From NCBI GenBank assembly GCA_025358525.1, contig JANYJI010000204.1:1-35247 (forward strand): DNA of 35,247 bases. The letters run 5' to 3'. Every line of letters begins with the position of its first letter. Position 1 is the stretch's first letter. This DNA is from Chloroflexota bacterium (lineage in GTDB: Bacteria; Chloroflexota; Limnocylindria; Limnocylindrales; CSP1-4). The notes under the pieces were generated by a model. The model was not told the DNA's origin. It made no database searches and worked only from the letters and a program-made list of their open reading frames with translations. The translations under genes were made by a program, and so were the position numbers. This document shows positions 8,098 to 15,834 of the stretch, piece after piece.

Positions 8098-9141
8098 GCG
8101 TTCGGAGTCGTGGCAACGCTGACCCCGACTCGCCAGCGTCCCGGCGCGGCAGACAACGGAGGACCGACAGATCTCATGAAACTAACGAAGTCATCAGTGG
8201 CGCCCGCCGCTAAGCAGGAATCGGCGTCCACGCCGGAGTCGGCTCGCGCCCAGTCAGTGGCCGCAGCTGTTGAGGTCCCCACCGCCACTGCTGCAGTGGC
8301 AAAGCCGCGTGTCAGCCGCCGCCTGTCGAGGCCGGCCGACGACTGCGTTCGGGAAGGGCTGCTCAAGGGCAAGAAGGCGCTCGTGTTCGGCGTCGCAAAC
8401 GACCATTCGATCGCCTGGGGAATCGCCAAGGGACTCTACGACCAGGGCGCCGAAGTCGGCTTCAGTTCGATGGCGTCGCTGATCAAGCGCCGCGTCCGCC
8501 CGCTCGCCGCATCGATCGGGTCGACCTTCGTGGAAGGCTGCGACGTCCGTGACGATGACGAGATCAAGAAGGTCTTTCAGCGCTGGCACGCCAAAGAGGG
8601 CAATCTCGACATCCTGGTCCACGCGGTCGCATATGCCGAGAAGGAAGACCTGGCCGGCAACTTCTCCGCGACCAGCCGCGACGGCTTTCACACGGCCTTC
8701 GATATCAGCGTCTATTCGCTCATCGCCATGGTCCGCGAGGCCCGGCCATACATGCCGCCCGGCTCATCGATCATGACGATGACCTACTACGGCGCCGAGA
8801 AGGTCGTGCCCCACTACAACGTCATGGGCGTGGCCAAGGCCGCGCTCGAGGCTTCGACGCGCTATCTGGCCGCCGACCTAGGGCCGTCTGGCATCCGCGT
8901 CAACGCGATCAGCGCCGGCCCGATCCGGACGCTTTCCGCCCACGGCATCGCCGGCTTCAAGCTGATGTACGGCGGCTTCAAGGACGTCACGCCGCTCCGC
9001 TCTAACATCTCGATCGAGGACGTGGCCGGCACGGCCGTCTACCTGGCCAGTTCGCTCTCGGGCAAGACGACGGGCGAGGTCATCTATGTCGATGGCGGCT
9101 TCAACATCCTCGGGCTTCCAGTGGCCGACGAGCAGCTCTAG
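8089..9141 (+). CDS. fabI: enoyl-[acyl-carrier-protein] reductase (FabI-type SDR) with long N-terminal extension
   Basis: KKALVFGVANDHSIAWGIAKGL, DILVHAVAYA, YYGAEKVVPHYNVMGVAKAALEAS, GIRVNAISAGPIRTLSAHGI. Alternative start ATG 8176 with a GGAGGA upstream. Confidence 0.95.
   Translation: MMQAFGVVATLTPTRQRPGAADNGGPTDLMKLTKSSVAPAAKQESASTPESARAQSVAAAVEVPTATAAVAKPRVSRRLSRPADDCVREGLLKGKKALVFGVANDHSIAWGIAKGLYDQGAEVGFSSMASLIKRRVRPLAASIGSTFVEGCDVRDDDEIKKVFQRWHAKEGNLDILVHAVAYAEKEDLAGNFSATSRDGFHTAFDISVYSLIAMVREARPYMPPGSSIMTMTYYGAEKVVPHYNVMGVAKAALEASTRYLAADLGPSGIRVNAISAGPIRTLSAHGIAGFKLMYGGFKDVTPLRSNISIEDVAGTAVYLASSLSGKTTGEVIYVDGGFNILGLPVADEQL
9121..9138 (+). repeat. 18-bp direct repeat, copy 1 (gtggccgacgagcagctc), 3' end of fabI
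   Basis: 17/18 identical to 10470-10487 (gtagccgacgagcagctc). Confidence 0.6.
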
Positions 9142-9168
9142 CCCAGGCGACGCCCTCGCCTGAGCGAA

Positions 9169-9252
9169 GTCATGTGGTGCGGTGTAGGCGCCGGACTTCT
9201 GGCTGAGGGAGTCATGTGGTGCGGTGTAAGCGCCGCCTTCTGGCTGCCAGAT
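9169..9252 (+). repeat. two 42-bp tandem units starting gtcatgtggtgcggtgtaRgcgccg
   Basis: gtcatgtggtgcggtgtaggcgccggacttctggctgaggga (9169-9210) followed by gtcatgtggtgcggtgtaagcgccgccttctggctgccagat (9211-9252). Confidence 0.85.
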
Positions 9253-9289
9253 AAGCCGTGGGTGATGGGTCCGGTGCAAGCTCCGGTCC

Positions 9290-10045
9290 GTGAACGAGCA
9301 GCGGTTCGGGCGATCAGTTCGGGCGCTGCGGCACAGGCTCGGGTGGCGCCAGGCGGATCTGGCGCGTCGCTGTGGGATGTCTCAGTCGGCCGTGTCTCGG
9401 GTGGAACGCGGGCTGGTGGCCGGCGCCTCGTTCGGGGACGTCGGACGTATGACCGCTGCCCTCGGCGGCGAACTGGACGTTCGGATCTGGTGGCGCGGCG
9501 AGGAACTCGATCGGCTGCTTGATGCGACACATGCGGCGATCGGCGAAGCGCTGGTCCGGCTCCTCACGGATCTCGGCTGGGAGTGCGCGGTTGAGGTGAC
9601 GTTCGCGATCAGAGGCGAGAAGGGAACGGTTGACGTGCTGGCCTGGCATCGGCCGTCCGGCCGGCTGCTCGTCATTGAGAACAAGTCAGTCGTGCCAGAC
9701 CTGCAGAAAATGCTTGGCTCTCTGGATCGAAAGGTCCGACTCGCGCGCGAGATAGCCGCCGTGCGCGGCTGGCGCGCGACCGGAGTGGCCAAAGCGATCG
9801 TCCTGACGGGAACGGCCGCGAACCGCGCCAGGGCGAGGCGGTTTGGGGCCACGTTGACGGCGGTCCTGCCGCAGGAAGGGCGTGCCCTGCGCCGCTGGCT
9901 GGCGGAACCCGTCGGCCCGAACCCGGCCGCGCTCTGGTTCCTCACAGACAGCCACCTGATGACTGCTATCAAGCGGCGGAGGGTCCGGCGGGCCCGAATC
10001 GCGGCCCCGGACAGCAGCTCGAGAGGTCGCGCAAGCGTGACATGA
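9290..10045 (+). CDS. XRE-family HTH protein with C-terminal PD-(D/E)XK nuclease-like domain
   Basis: HTH: LGWRQADLARRCGMSQSAVSRVERG. C-terminal: E-V-TFAIRGEKGTVDVLAWHRPSGRLLVIENKSVVPDLQKMLGSLDRKVRLA with the D-X(n)-E-X-K signature. GTG start. Confidence 0.7.
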   Translation: MNEQRFGRSVRALRHRLGWRQADLARRCGMSQSAVSRVERGLVAGASFGDVGRMTAALGGELDVRIWWRGEELDRLLDATHAAIGEALVRLLTDLGWECAVEVTFAIRGEKGTVDVLAWHRPSGRLLVIENKSVVPDLQKMLGSLDRKVRLAREIAAVRGWRATGVAKAIVLTGTAANRARARRFGATLTAVLPQEGRALRRWLAEPVGPNPAALWFLTDSHLMTAIKRRRVRRARIAAPDSSSRGRASVT

Positions 10046-10106
10046 GACACGTCGAGCTCGTACGTGCCCAAGTCTGATCCCAAAGTGCGCCGCGAATTTG
10101 GATAGT

Positions 10107-10183
10107 AGTCACGCCGTGGCTAGACGAGACCTCCGCGGCCGCCGCGGGCTTGTACGAGTCACGCCTTGGCTAGACGAGACCTC
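10107..10183 (+). repeat. 27-bp direct repeat pair agtcacgccKtggctagacgagacctc
   Basis: 10107-10133 and 10157-10183 differ at one base (period 50). Confidence 0.85.
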
Positions 10184-10231
10184 GCGAGCGGCGGCGAGCG
10201 CCCGCGCCCCGCGCCATGCGCCCGCGACCCG

Positions 10232-10390
10232 CGCCCGCGGCTGCGGCTGGCCCGCCTACGCGCCCGCTCCTGCCGTTGGCCCGCCTACGCGCCCGCGGCC
10301 GCCACACGAGCCATGCGCCCCCTACGCGCCTGCGGCTGCGGCTGGCCCGCCTACGCGCCCGCGGCTGCGGCTGGCCCGCCTACGCGCCCG
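10232..10390 (+). repeat. degenerate 29-bp GC-rich tandem repeats (consensus cgcgcccgcggctgcggctggcccgccta)
   Basis: cccgcctacg recurs at 10251, 10280, 10346 and 10375; two adjacent intervals are exactly 29 bp; strongly C/G skewed low-complexity tract. Confidence 0.75.
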
Positions 10391-10469
10391 CGCCATGCTC
10401 CCGCGACCCGCGCCCGCGACACGCGCCCACGCCCGCCGTTGGCCCGCCATCGCAGGCCCGCGCCCGCCG

Positions 10470-10487
10470 GTAGCCGACGAGCAGCTC
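10470..10487 (+). repeat. 18-bp direct repeat, copy 2 (gtagccgacgagcagctc)
   Basis: 17/18 identical to 9121-9138. Confidence 0.6.
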
Positions 10488-10497
10488 GGGACCGCAG

Positions 10498-10986
10498 TCA
10501 GGCGCGCCGGCGCACCCGCCAGTGCAGCCACACGACCACAGCCACGAGGGCAATCGCCGCCCCCGCGGAGTCGATGCCGACATCCACGCCTGACGCGTGA
10601 CGACCGGCCGTAAACGACTGGTGAAACTCATCCGACGCCGCGTAGGCAAGCGTCAGCACCCAGCTGAGGACGACCGCGCGCCAGGGCGACATGAGGATGA
10701 GGCTCCCCCATCGTGGCGTGGAGATGAGCCTTCCCCGTCGCGGCGTGGAGATGAGCGCCTGCCAGACCAGCACGGCCAGGATACCGAACGCAGCCATGTG
10801 GCCGGCCTTGCGGAGGACGAAATCCAGGTCGGCCGCTTCGGCGACCCGCAGGTTCGGCGTAGCCGAGAGGACGAAAATGACGGCCGCCCAAATGGCGACG
10901 GCGAGCCACGCCAGAACGGGCCCGGGTCGCATCGGGGTCCGGGGCCGTGCGGCCGGATCTGCTGGCGTCACCGCGTGGTCGGGCAA
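10498..10986 (-). CDS. VanZ-like family membrane protein
   Basis: RKAGHMAAFGILAVLVWQ ... YAASDEFHQSFTAGRHASGVDVGIDSAGAAI = VanZ-like motifs (K.gH...F, DE.HQ.F..GR...v.D...n..Ga). Confidence 0.88.
   Translation of the reverse strand: MPDHAVTPADPAARPRTPMRPGPVLAWLAVAIWAAVIFVLSATPNLRVAEAADLDFVLRKAGHMAAFGILAVLVWQALISTPRRGRLISTPRWGSLILMSPWRAVVLSWVLTLAYAASDEFHQSFTAGRHASGVDVGIDSAGAAIALVAVVVWLHWRVRRRA
10697..10750 (+). repeat. 27-bp in-frame tandem duplication inside the VanZ-like gene
   Basis: atgaggctcccccatcgtggcgtggag / atgagccttccccgtcgcggcgtggag; encodes LISTPRRGR-LISTPRWGS on the minus strand. Confidence 0.85.
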
Positions 10987-10987
10987 G

Positions 10988-11737
10988 TCAGTCTGAACCG
11001 CCGGGCAATTCGAAGCGCATCAACCGCCAAACCGCCAGGGCGAGCGTGACCGCGACCAGAACGGCGGCCAAGATGAAGGCCGTGTCGGACGACAGACGCG
11101 ACTCCTGGACCGGCAGCGGGTAGATGGCGTTGGCCGCGCCCAGCGCGTACTGCCGGATCGACAGGTTGGCGATGCCCGGCAGCATGAACGAGAGCGCGCC
11201 TTCCCAGACGAGCATGTAGCCGACGCCGATGACGAGAGCCCGCCGCGTGAAGAGGCTTACCGCCAGGAATAGCGACGCGTAACAGACGGATCCGACTACG
11301 ACTCCCAGGACCTGCGCAGCAGCGGCCTTCAGGCCGTCCTCACCTATCGGGCCAAGCTCGATCGCTCCAGCCAGGGCCGTCGAACCACCCGCCAGCGCGA
11401 TCGAGACCGCCATCACGCTGATCGCCTTGGCCAGAACCACCAGCCATCGAGGGACAGGCTTGGCCAGCAGATAGACGATCGTGCCGTCGTCGATTTCCGC
11501 CCCGAACGCACCTGAGCCGAAGAGGATGGCAACGAGCGGCATGAGGATCGTGATGGCGATTGTGTCGAAGACGATCCGCGAATAGGAATCGATCTCGGTC
11601 CGCCCGGCAGCCCGGAACAGCACCGCGAGAAGCACCGGCAGGGCCGCCAGCAGGAGCAGCCAGACCGTTCGGCGACGGCCCATGAGCTGGCGCAGAGTGA
11701 TCCCGACTATCTCCGAAAAGGCGACGAATGATGCCAC
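10988..11737 (-). CDS. ABC-2 type transporter permease
   Basis: About 6 hydrophobic segments; FGSGAFGAEIDDGTIVYLLAKPVPRWLVVLAK is typical of ABC-2 permeases. Start set at GTG 11737 with GGGGAGGAG SD; the tracked 11893 start overlaps the ATPase gene. Confidence 0.85.
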   Translation of the reverse strand: MASFVAFSEIVGITLRQLMGRRRTVWLLLLAALPVLLAVLFRAAGRTEIDSYSRIVFDTIAITILMPLVAILFGSGAFGAEIDDGTIVYLLAKPVPRWLVVLAKAISVMAVSIALAGGSTALAGAIELGPIGEDGLKAAAAQVLGVVVGSVCYASLFLAVSLFTRRALVIGVGYMLVWEGALSFMLPGIANLSIRQYALGAANAIYPLPVQESRLSSDTAFILAAVLVAVTLALAVWRLMRFELPGGSD

Positions 11738-11751
11738 TTGGCTCCTCCCCC

Positions 11752-12714
11752 TCACCGTCGAACCAGGTATTCGAAAACCTTCTCCAGGGACTCGTCCTCG
11801 GAGAAGACCTCCGTGATTCGCACCCCGGCGGTACGACTTGCCCCGGCGATCAAGCGGCGAAAAGCCCCGAGCTGCGCGGTCTGCACGGAACACCCATCTG
11901 GCGTGAGCTCCACCGCGAAGACGGCCGGGTTCGTCATCAGGGCCGCGGCCAGCTTTCGGTCATCGCTCGAACGGATCGTGATCATGTGCGGCCGATCGGT
12001 CATCAGGGCGCGGATGGCATGGAAGTCCCCCGATGCCGCCAGGCGACCGGCAACCATGACCAGGATCTGCGTGCCGACCCGCTCGACCTCCTCGAGAATG
12101 TGCGAGGAGAAGAGGATGGTCCGGCCCGCCTCGGCCATCTGGCCGAGCAGGTCCATCATCGCGATGCGCTGACGTGGGTCCATGCCGTTGAACGGCTCAT
12201 CGAGGAGCAGCACCTGGGGGTCATGGACCAGTGCGCCGGCCACCTTCGCCCGCTGACGCATGCCCTTCGAGTACGTCCCGATCGGGCGGTCCATGGCGTC
12301 CTCGAGTCCGACGCGTCGGATCGCGTCAAGGGCGGCCCCATCCGCATCGCGCAGGCCCTGCAGTCGAGCGTTGAAACGGACGTATTCCAGGCCCGTCAGG
12401 AATGCGTAGACAGCCTCTCGTTCTGGAACAAGACCGATCTGCCGATACACCCCCGGATCGCGGTGGGGGCTGCGACCCAGGACCAGAACCTCCCCGGCGG
12501 AGGGCGCCAGGAAGCCGGCCAGCATGTGCAGCAGGGTCGTCTTGCCGGCGCCGTTAGGCCCGAGAAGACCGGTGACGCCGGGCCCGAGGCCGAACGAAAC
12601 GTCGTTGACGGCCACCACGTTCCCGTACCAGCGGGCGACGTTTCGAAGTTCGATAGCGAGAGGGCCCGCCTCGATCGGCGCTGCTGCGGGCCCTGTCAGC
12701 GGAGTGGCTTGCAT
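11752..12714 (-). CDS. ABC transporter ATP-binding protein
   Basis: Walker A GPNGAGKT, signature YSKGMRQR, Walker B VLLLDEPFNGMD. Start set at ATG 12714. Confidence 0.93.
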   Translation of the reverse strand: MQATPLTGPAAAPIEAGPLAIELRNVARWYGNVVAVNDVSFGLGPGVTGLLGPNGAGKTTLLHMLAGFLAPSAGEVLVLGRSPHRDPGVYRQIGLVPEREAVYAFLTGLEYVRFNARLQGLRDADGAALDAIRRVGLEDAMDRPIGTYSKGMRQRAKVAGALVHDPQVLLLDEPFNGMDPRQRIAMMDLLGQMAEAGRTILFSSHILEEVERVGTQILVMVAGRLAASGDFHAIRALMTDRPHMITIRSSDDRKLAAALMTNPAVFAVELTPDGCSVQTAQLGAFRRLIAGASRTAGVRITEVFSEDESLEKVFEYLVRR

Positions 12715-12716
12715 CG

Positions 12717-13673
12717 TCACGCCGGTACCCTTCGGTATCGGAATAGGAGAACCGTGGTGAACAGGACGACGCTGATCAGGGCCGCAATTGCATACTCCTC
12801 GGCTGTGAGCGAGCCGGTGAACCGGCCGGGTTGCAGGGCCTTGCCGAAGAACCAGTTGGTCGCGCCGTCGAGTGACGAGATCGGCATCACAAGGAAGAGC
12901 TTGTCCGTCCACGACCAGTCGCTACTCTGGCCGATGGCAAATACGGCCGCCGGGACAGCCTCGGCCAGCAAGACATAGGCCACGAGCGCGATCGCGGAGT
13001 AGGCCCGCCGGGGCGAGAACGAGGACACCGTCAGCGAGATCGCCGCCAACCCCAGGGCAATCAACCCGTTGGCCGGGAATGCCGGCAAGGCCTTCGGCAG
13101 CTCGTCACCAATAGCCTTGAAAGTGTCCGGCTTCATAAGGATGTCGCCGATGAAGAGCGCCACGCAAGGAACCATCAGCACCAGGAAGAGGGCCGCGGCC
13201 AGCGAAGCCAGCCGGGCCAGGGCGTACTCGAGACGACCCAACGACCTTGTGAAATAGAGCGGCAGGACGCGGTAGCGCTGATCGCGGCAGACCAGCTCTG
13301 GGGCCTGGGCGACGCAGAAGAAGAAGACCAGGAAGTAGAACATGCTGAAGTAGGAGTGGTAGGCCAATAGCTCCGGCTGTGGTCCGGAGCCATTGGTCAT
13401 CTCCTGAGAGATCACGGACGAAAAGGCCAGCTGGAACAGCGCCGGCAGGGCGTACAAACCGGTCAGGATGAAGGGTGCGGCCTTGGCCGTCATCGGCCGA
13501 CCGAAGCCCCAGACGCTCCGGAAGCTCTCCACGAAAAGGGACCACATGGCCCAGCTACGGCCACGGCGAGGACCGTCATAGTGCCGATAGCCGAGGTCGT
13601 AGATGCTGCCGCCAGGCGAACTGGCAGCCAGGGGGGCAGTAGTGCCCATTTGCTGCAGGTTCTGGGCGGTCAT
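12717..13673 (-). CDS. ABC-2 type transporter permease
   Basis: 318 aa with multiple TM segments, between two ABC ATPase genes; GYRHYDGPR N-terminal motif seen in ABC-2 permeases. Confidence 0.85.
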   Translation of the reverse strand: MTAQNLQQMGTTAPLAASSPGGSIYDLGYRHYDGPRRGRSWAMWSLFVESFRSVWGFGRPMTAKAAPFILTGLYALPALFQLAFSSVISQEMTNGSGPQPELLAYHSYFSMFYFLVFFFCVAQAPELVCRDQRYRVLPLYFTRSLGRLEYALARLASLAAALFLVLMVPCVALFIGDILMKPDTFKAIGDELPKALPAFPANGLIALGLAAISLTVSSFSPRRAYSAIALVAYVLLAEAVPAAVFAIGQSSDWSWTDKLFLVMPISSLDGATNWFFGKALQPGRFTGSLTAEEYAIAALISVVLFTTVLLFRYRRVPA

Positions 13674-14614
13674 TGCGGGCTCCCCGTCACCATCGCGGCA
13701 CCTGGCGATGCCGTGGCAGAGGCATCGCGGAAGAGGTCCTCGAGGCGGCCGCGCTCCTGTTGCATCCGGACCAGGGGCAGGGCCAGGTCGGCGACGGAGT
13801 CGCGCACCATGTCGTATAGAGCGTCACTTTCGATCGCGACGAGGACGCGACTGCCGTCCTGCCGGGCCCGTACGCCCTTAGCGGCGAGGGCGGCGACGAG
13901 CCGATCGGCGCCCTCCTCCACCTCGACCGCGAGAACCGGTGTCCGCTGGGTGAAATGTGAAATCGGAGCGGCGCTCAAGAGGTGGCCGGCGTCGATCGCC
14001 AGGAGGTACGTGCAGACCTGCTCGATCTCGCCGAGGAGGTGGCTCGCAACCACCACCGTGATCCCAAATTCGGTGCCGGTCCGCTTGATCAGATCGAGCA
14101 TCTCCTCGCGGCCGCTGGGGTCTAGGCCGTTCGTCGGCTCGTCGAGGAGCAGAACCTTGGGGTCGTGGACGAGGGCCTGGGCCAGCTTGACTCGTTGCTT
14201 CATGCCTGTGGAGTAGCCACCAATCTGGCGGTAGCGCTCCTCGTACAGCCCAACGTGACGGAGCACTTCGGCCGTTCTCTCGCGAGCGGCGGTCCGGGGC
14301 AGCCCGGAAATGCGGGCCATGTGGGTCACGAACTCGGTCGCGCCGACGTCTGGCGGCAGGCAGTCGTGCTCGGGCATATAGCCCACAACCTGGCGGATTC
14401 CACGCGTCTCGCGGACGCTGTCCATGCCCAGGACCGAGGCCCTGCCGCTGGTTGGGGTCAGAAGGCCAAGCAGGATCTTGAGGAGGGTACTCTTACCGGC
14501 ACCATTTGCTCCAACGAGCCCGATGATGCCCGGCTCAACTGCCAGGTCGAGCCTCTCGAGAGCCTTGACCTGTCCGAAGTGCTTGCTAAGGCCCGAGGTC
14601 TCTATAAGCGCCAT
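13670..14614 (-). CDS. ABC transporter ATP-binding protein
   Basis: Walker A GANGAGKST, signature YSTGMKQR, Walker B VLLLDEPTNGLD. Start set at ATG 14614 (MALIETSGLSKHFG). Confidence 0.93.
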   Translation of the reverse strand: MALIETSGLSKHFGQVKALERLDLAVEPGIIGLVGANGAGKSTLLKILLGLLTPTSGRASVLGMDSVRETRGIRQVVGYMPEHDCLPPDVGATEFVTHMARISGLPRTAARERTAEVLRHVGLYEERYRQIGGYSTGMKQRVKLAQALVHDPKVLLLDEPTNGLDPSGREEMLDLIKRTGTEFGITVVVASHLLGEIEQVCTYLLAIDAGHLLSAAPISHFTQRTPVLAVEVEEGADRLVAALAAKGVRARQDGSRVLVAIESDALYDMVRDSVADLALPLVRMQQERGRLEDLFRDASATASPGAAMVTGSPQ

Positions 14615-14760
14615 TGCCACATCTTGAACTCCTCGCTTCGCCGAGGCGTCATGATAACGGCCGATCCGTCGATCCGTCGTCCGACCGAAATCGTACTGGT
14701 CCCTCAAGCTGAGACTCGCCGACCCCCTGATAGTTGGCCTGACCGGGACGGAATCGTAAA

Positions 14761-15693
14761 GTGAACCCTCGCCGGGTTCAAGCCGCAGGCGCAGGCACCG
14801 ACACCTTTTGCGTGGAAGTCTTGACTAGCACCACTCTCGACCGAGCGCGGCAGATCGTCCAGCACGCGCATGCCATCAGCCCGTCCGCCAGCCTCCTCCG
14901 ACTGGAGCAGCAACTGCGACAGGGTGACTCGAACGCGCGACAGCTGGCCAAGCTGATCCACGGCTCCCCCGCCCTGGCCGCCCGGGTTTTGCGGATGGCC
15001 AACTCCGCCTTCTACGCCCCGGCCGAACCCGTGACCACGCTGTCGCGGGCGGTGGCGCTGCTGGGAGACACGGTTCTGCGCCAGCTGGTGCTGACCTCTC
15101 TGATAGTTTCTCGCCGGGCCGGCAACCGCAGCCCGCGCGAAGCCCTGGCCGCTGCCCGCTTGACCGGCGACGCCGTCCGTAGCGCGGTCGTCGGCAAGAC
15201 GCTCGCCCAGATGTCGCGGTCTGCGGATCCGGATACGGCCTTCGCCGCCGGCCTGCTGCACGACCTCGGCCACGTATATCTGCTCGACGACGTCGGCGAG
15301 CGCTACGCCGGCTACCTCCTCGATCCGCACGCCCACGACGCGCGCAATGCCGCCGGGCAACTGGAGATGGAGATCGAGCTGTCGGGTACGACCCATCAGG
15401 ACGTAGGCGCCGTCTTTGCCTACGAGTGGAACCTACCTCCGGTCATCGCCCGAGTCCTGTGGGACCACCACGTACCGAGCCCCGAGTCGCTGGGCGCGCT
15501 GATCGCCGCCGCCGACATTCTCGTTCGTGAACTGAGCTACCCCGCGATGGTAGATGCCGCCGACCGGCAGCTTGAAGGCGACAGCGCGCTGTCGGCCCTG
15601 AACATCGCTCGTGAGCGCTGGGAGGAGCTGACCTCGTCCGTGCGGGAGGCCTTCGCTGAGCTACTCTCGATCTTCGACGTGCAGGCTGCCTGA
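14761..15693 (+). CDS. HDOD domain-containing signalling protein
   Basis: LAKLIHGSPALAARVLRMANSAFYA...LSRAVALLGDTVLRQLVL...AFAAGLLHDLGHVYLL = HDOD pattern. GTG start. Confidence 0.88.
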   Translation: MNPRRVQAAGAGTDTFCVEVLTSTTLDRARQIVQHAHAISPSASLLRLEQQLRQGDSNARQLAKLIHGSPALAARVLRMANSAFYAPAEPVTTLSRAVALLGDTVLRQLVLTSLIVSRRAGNRSPREALAAARLTGDAVRSAVVGKTLAQMSRSADPDTAFAAGLLHDLGHVYLLDDVGERYAGYLLDPHAHDARNAAGQLEMEIELSGTTHQDVGAVFAYEWNLPPVIARVLWDHHVPSPESLGALIAAADILVRELSYPAMVDAADRQLEGDSALSALNIARERWEELTSSVREAFAELLSIFDVQAA

Positions 15694-15834
15694 CCCTCGG
15701 TCGCGCGAGCCCCAGCTCACACGGCCTAACCCCTCACGCTTGCTACATGGCAGGCGACGGCGGGCGAGGGATGCCCAGACGCGACGGCGGACAGAACTCC
15801 CGGGACAGCAGCTAATCGCAGTGGCGCAACGCCG

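Noticed and set aside
10107-10390. CRISPR array
   Set aside because: Only two 27-bp repeats with a palindromic spacer, followed by degenerate 29-bp tandem units without unique spacers; no cas genes.
10098-10613. Arg/Pro/Ala-rich plus-strand ORFs in the repeat tract
   Set aside because: Translation is only the 29-bp repeat (RPRLRLARLRAR / YAPAAAAGPPTRP); no SD or domain, so treated as non-coding repeat.
11728-12978. 416-aa plus-strand ORF antisense to the ABC ATPase/permease genes
   Set aside because: Spans two clear minus-strand genes and their junction; no domain recognised.
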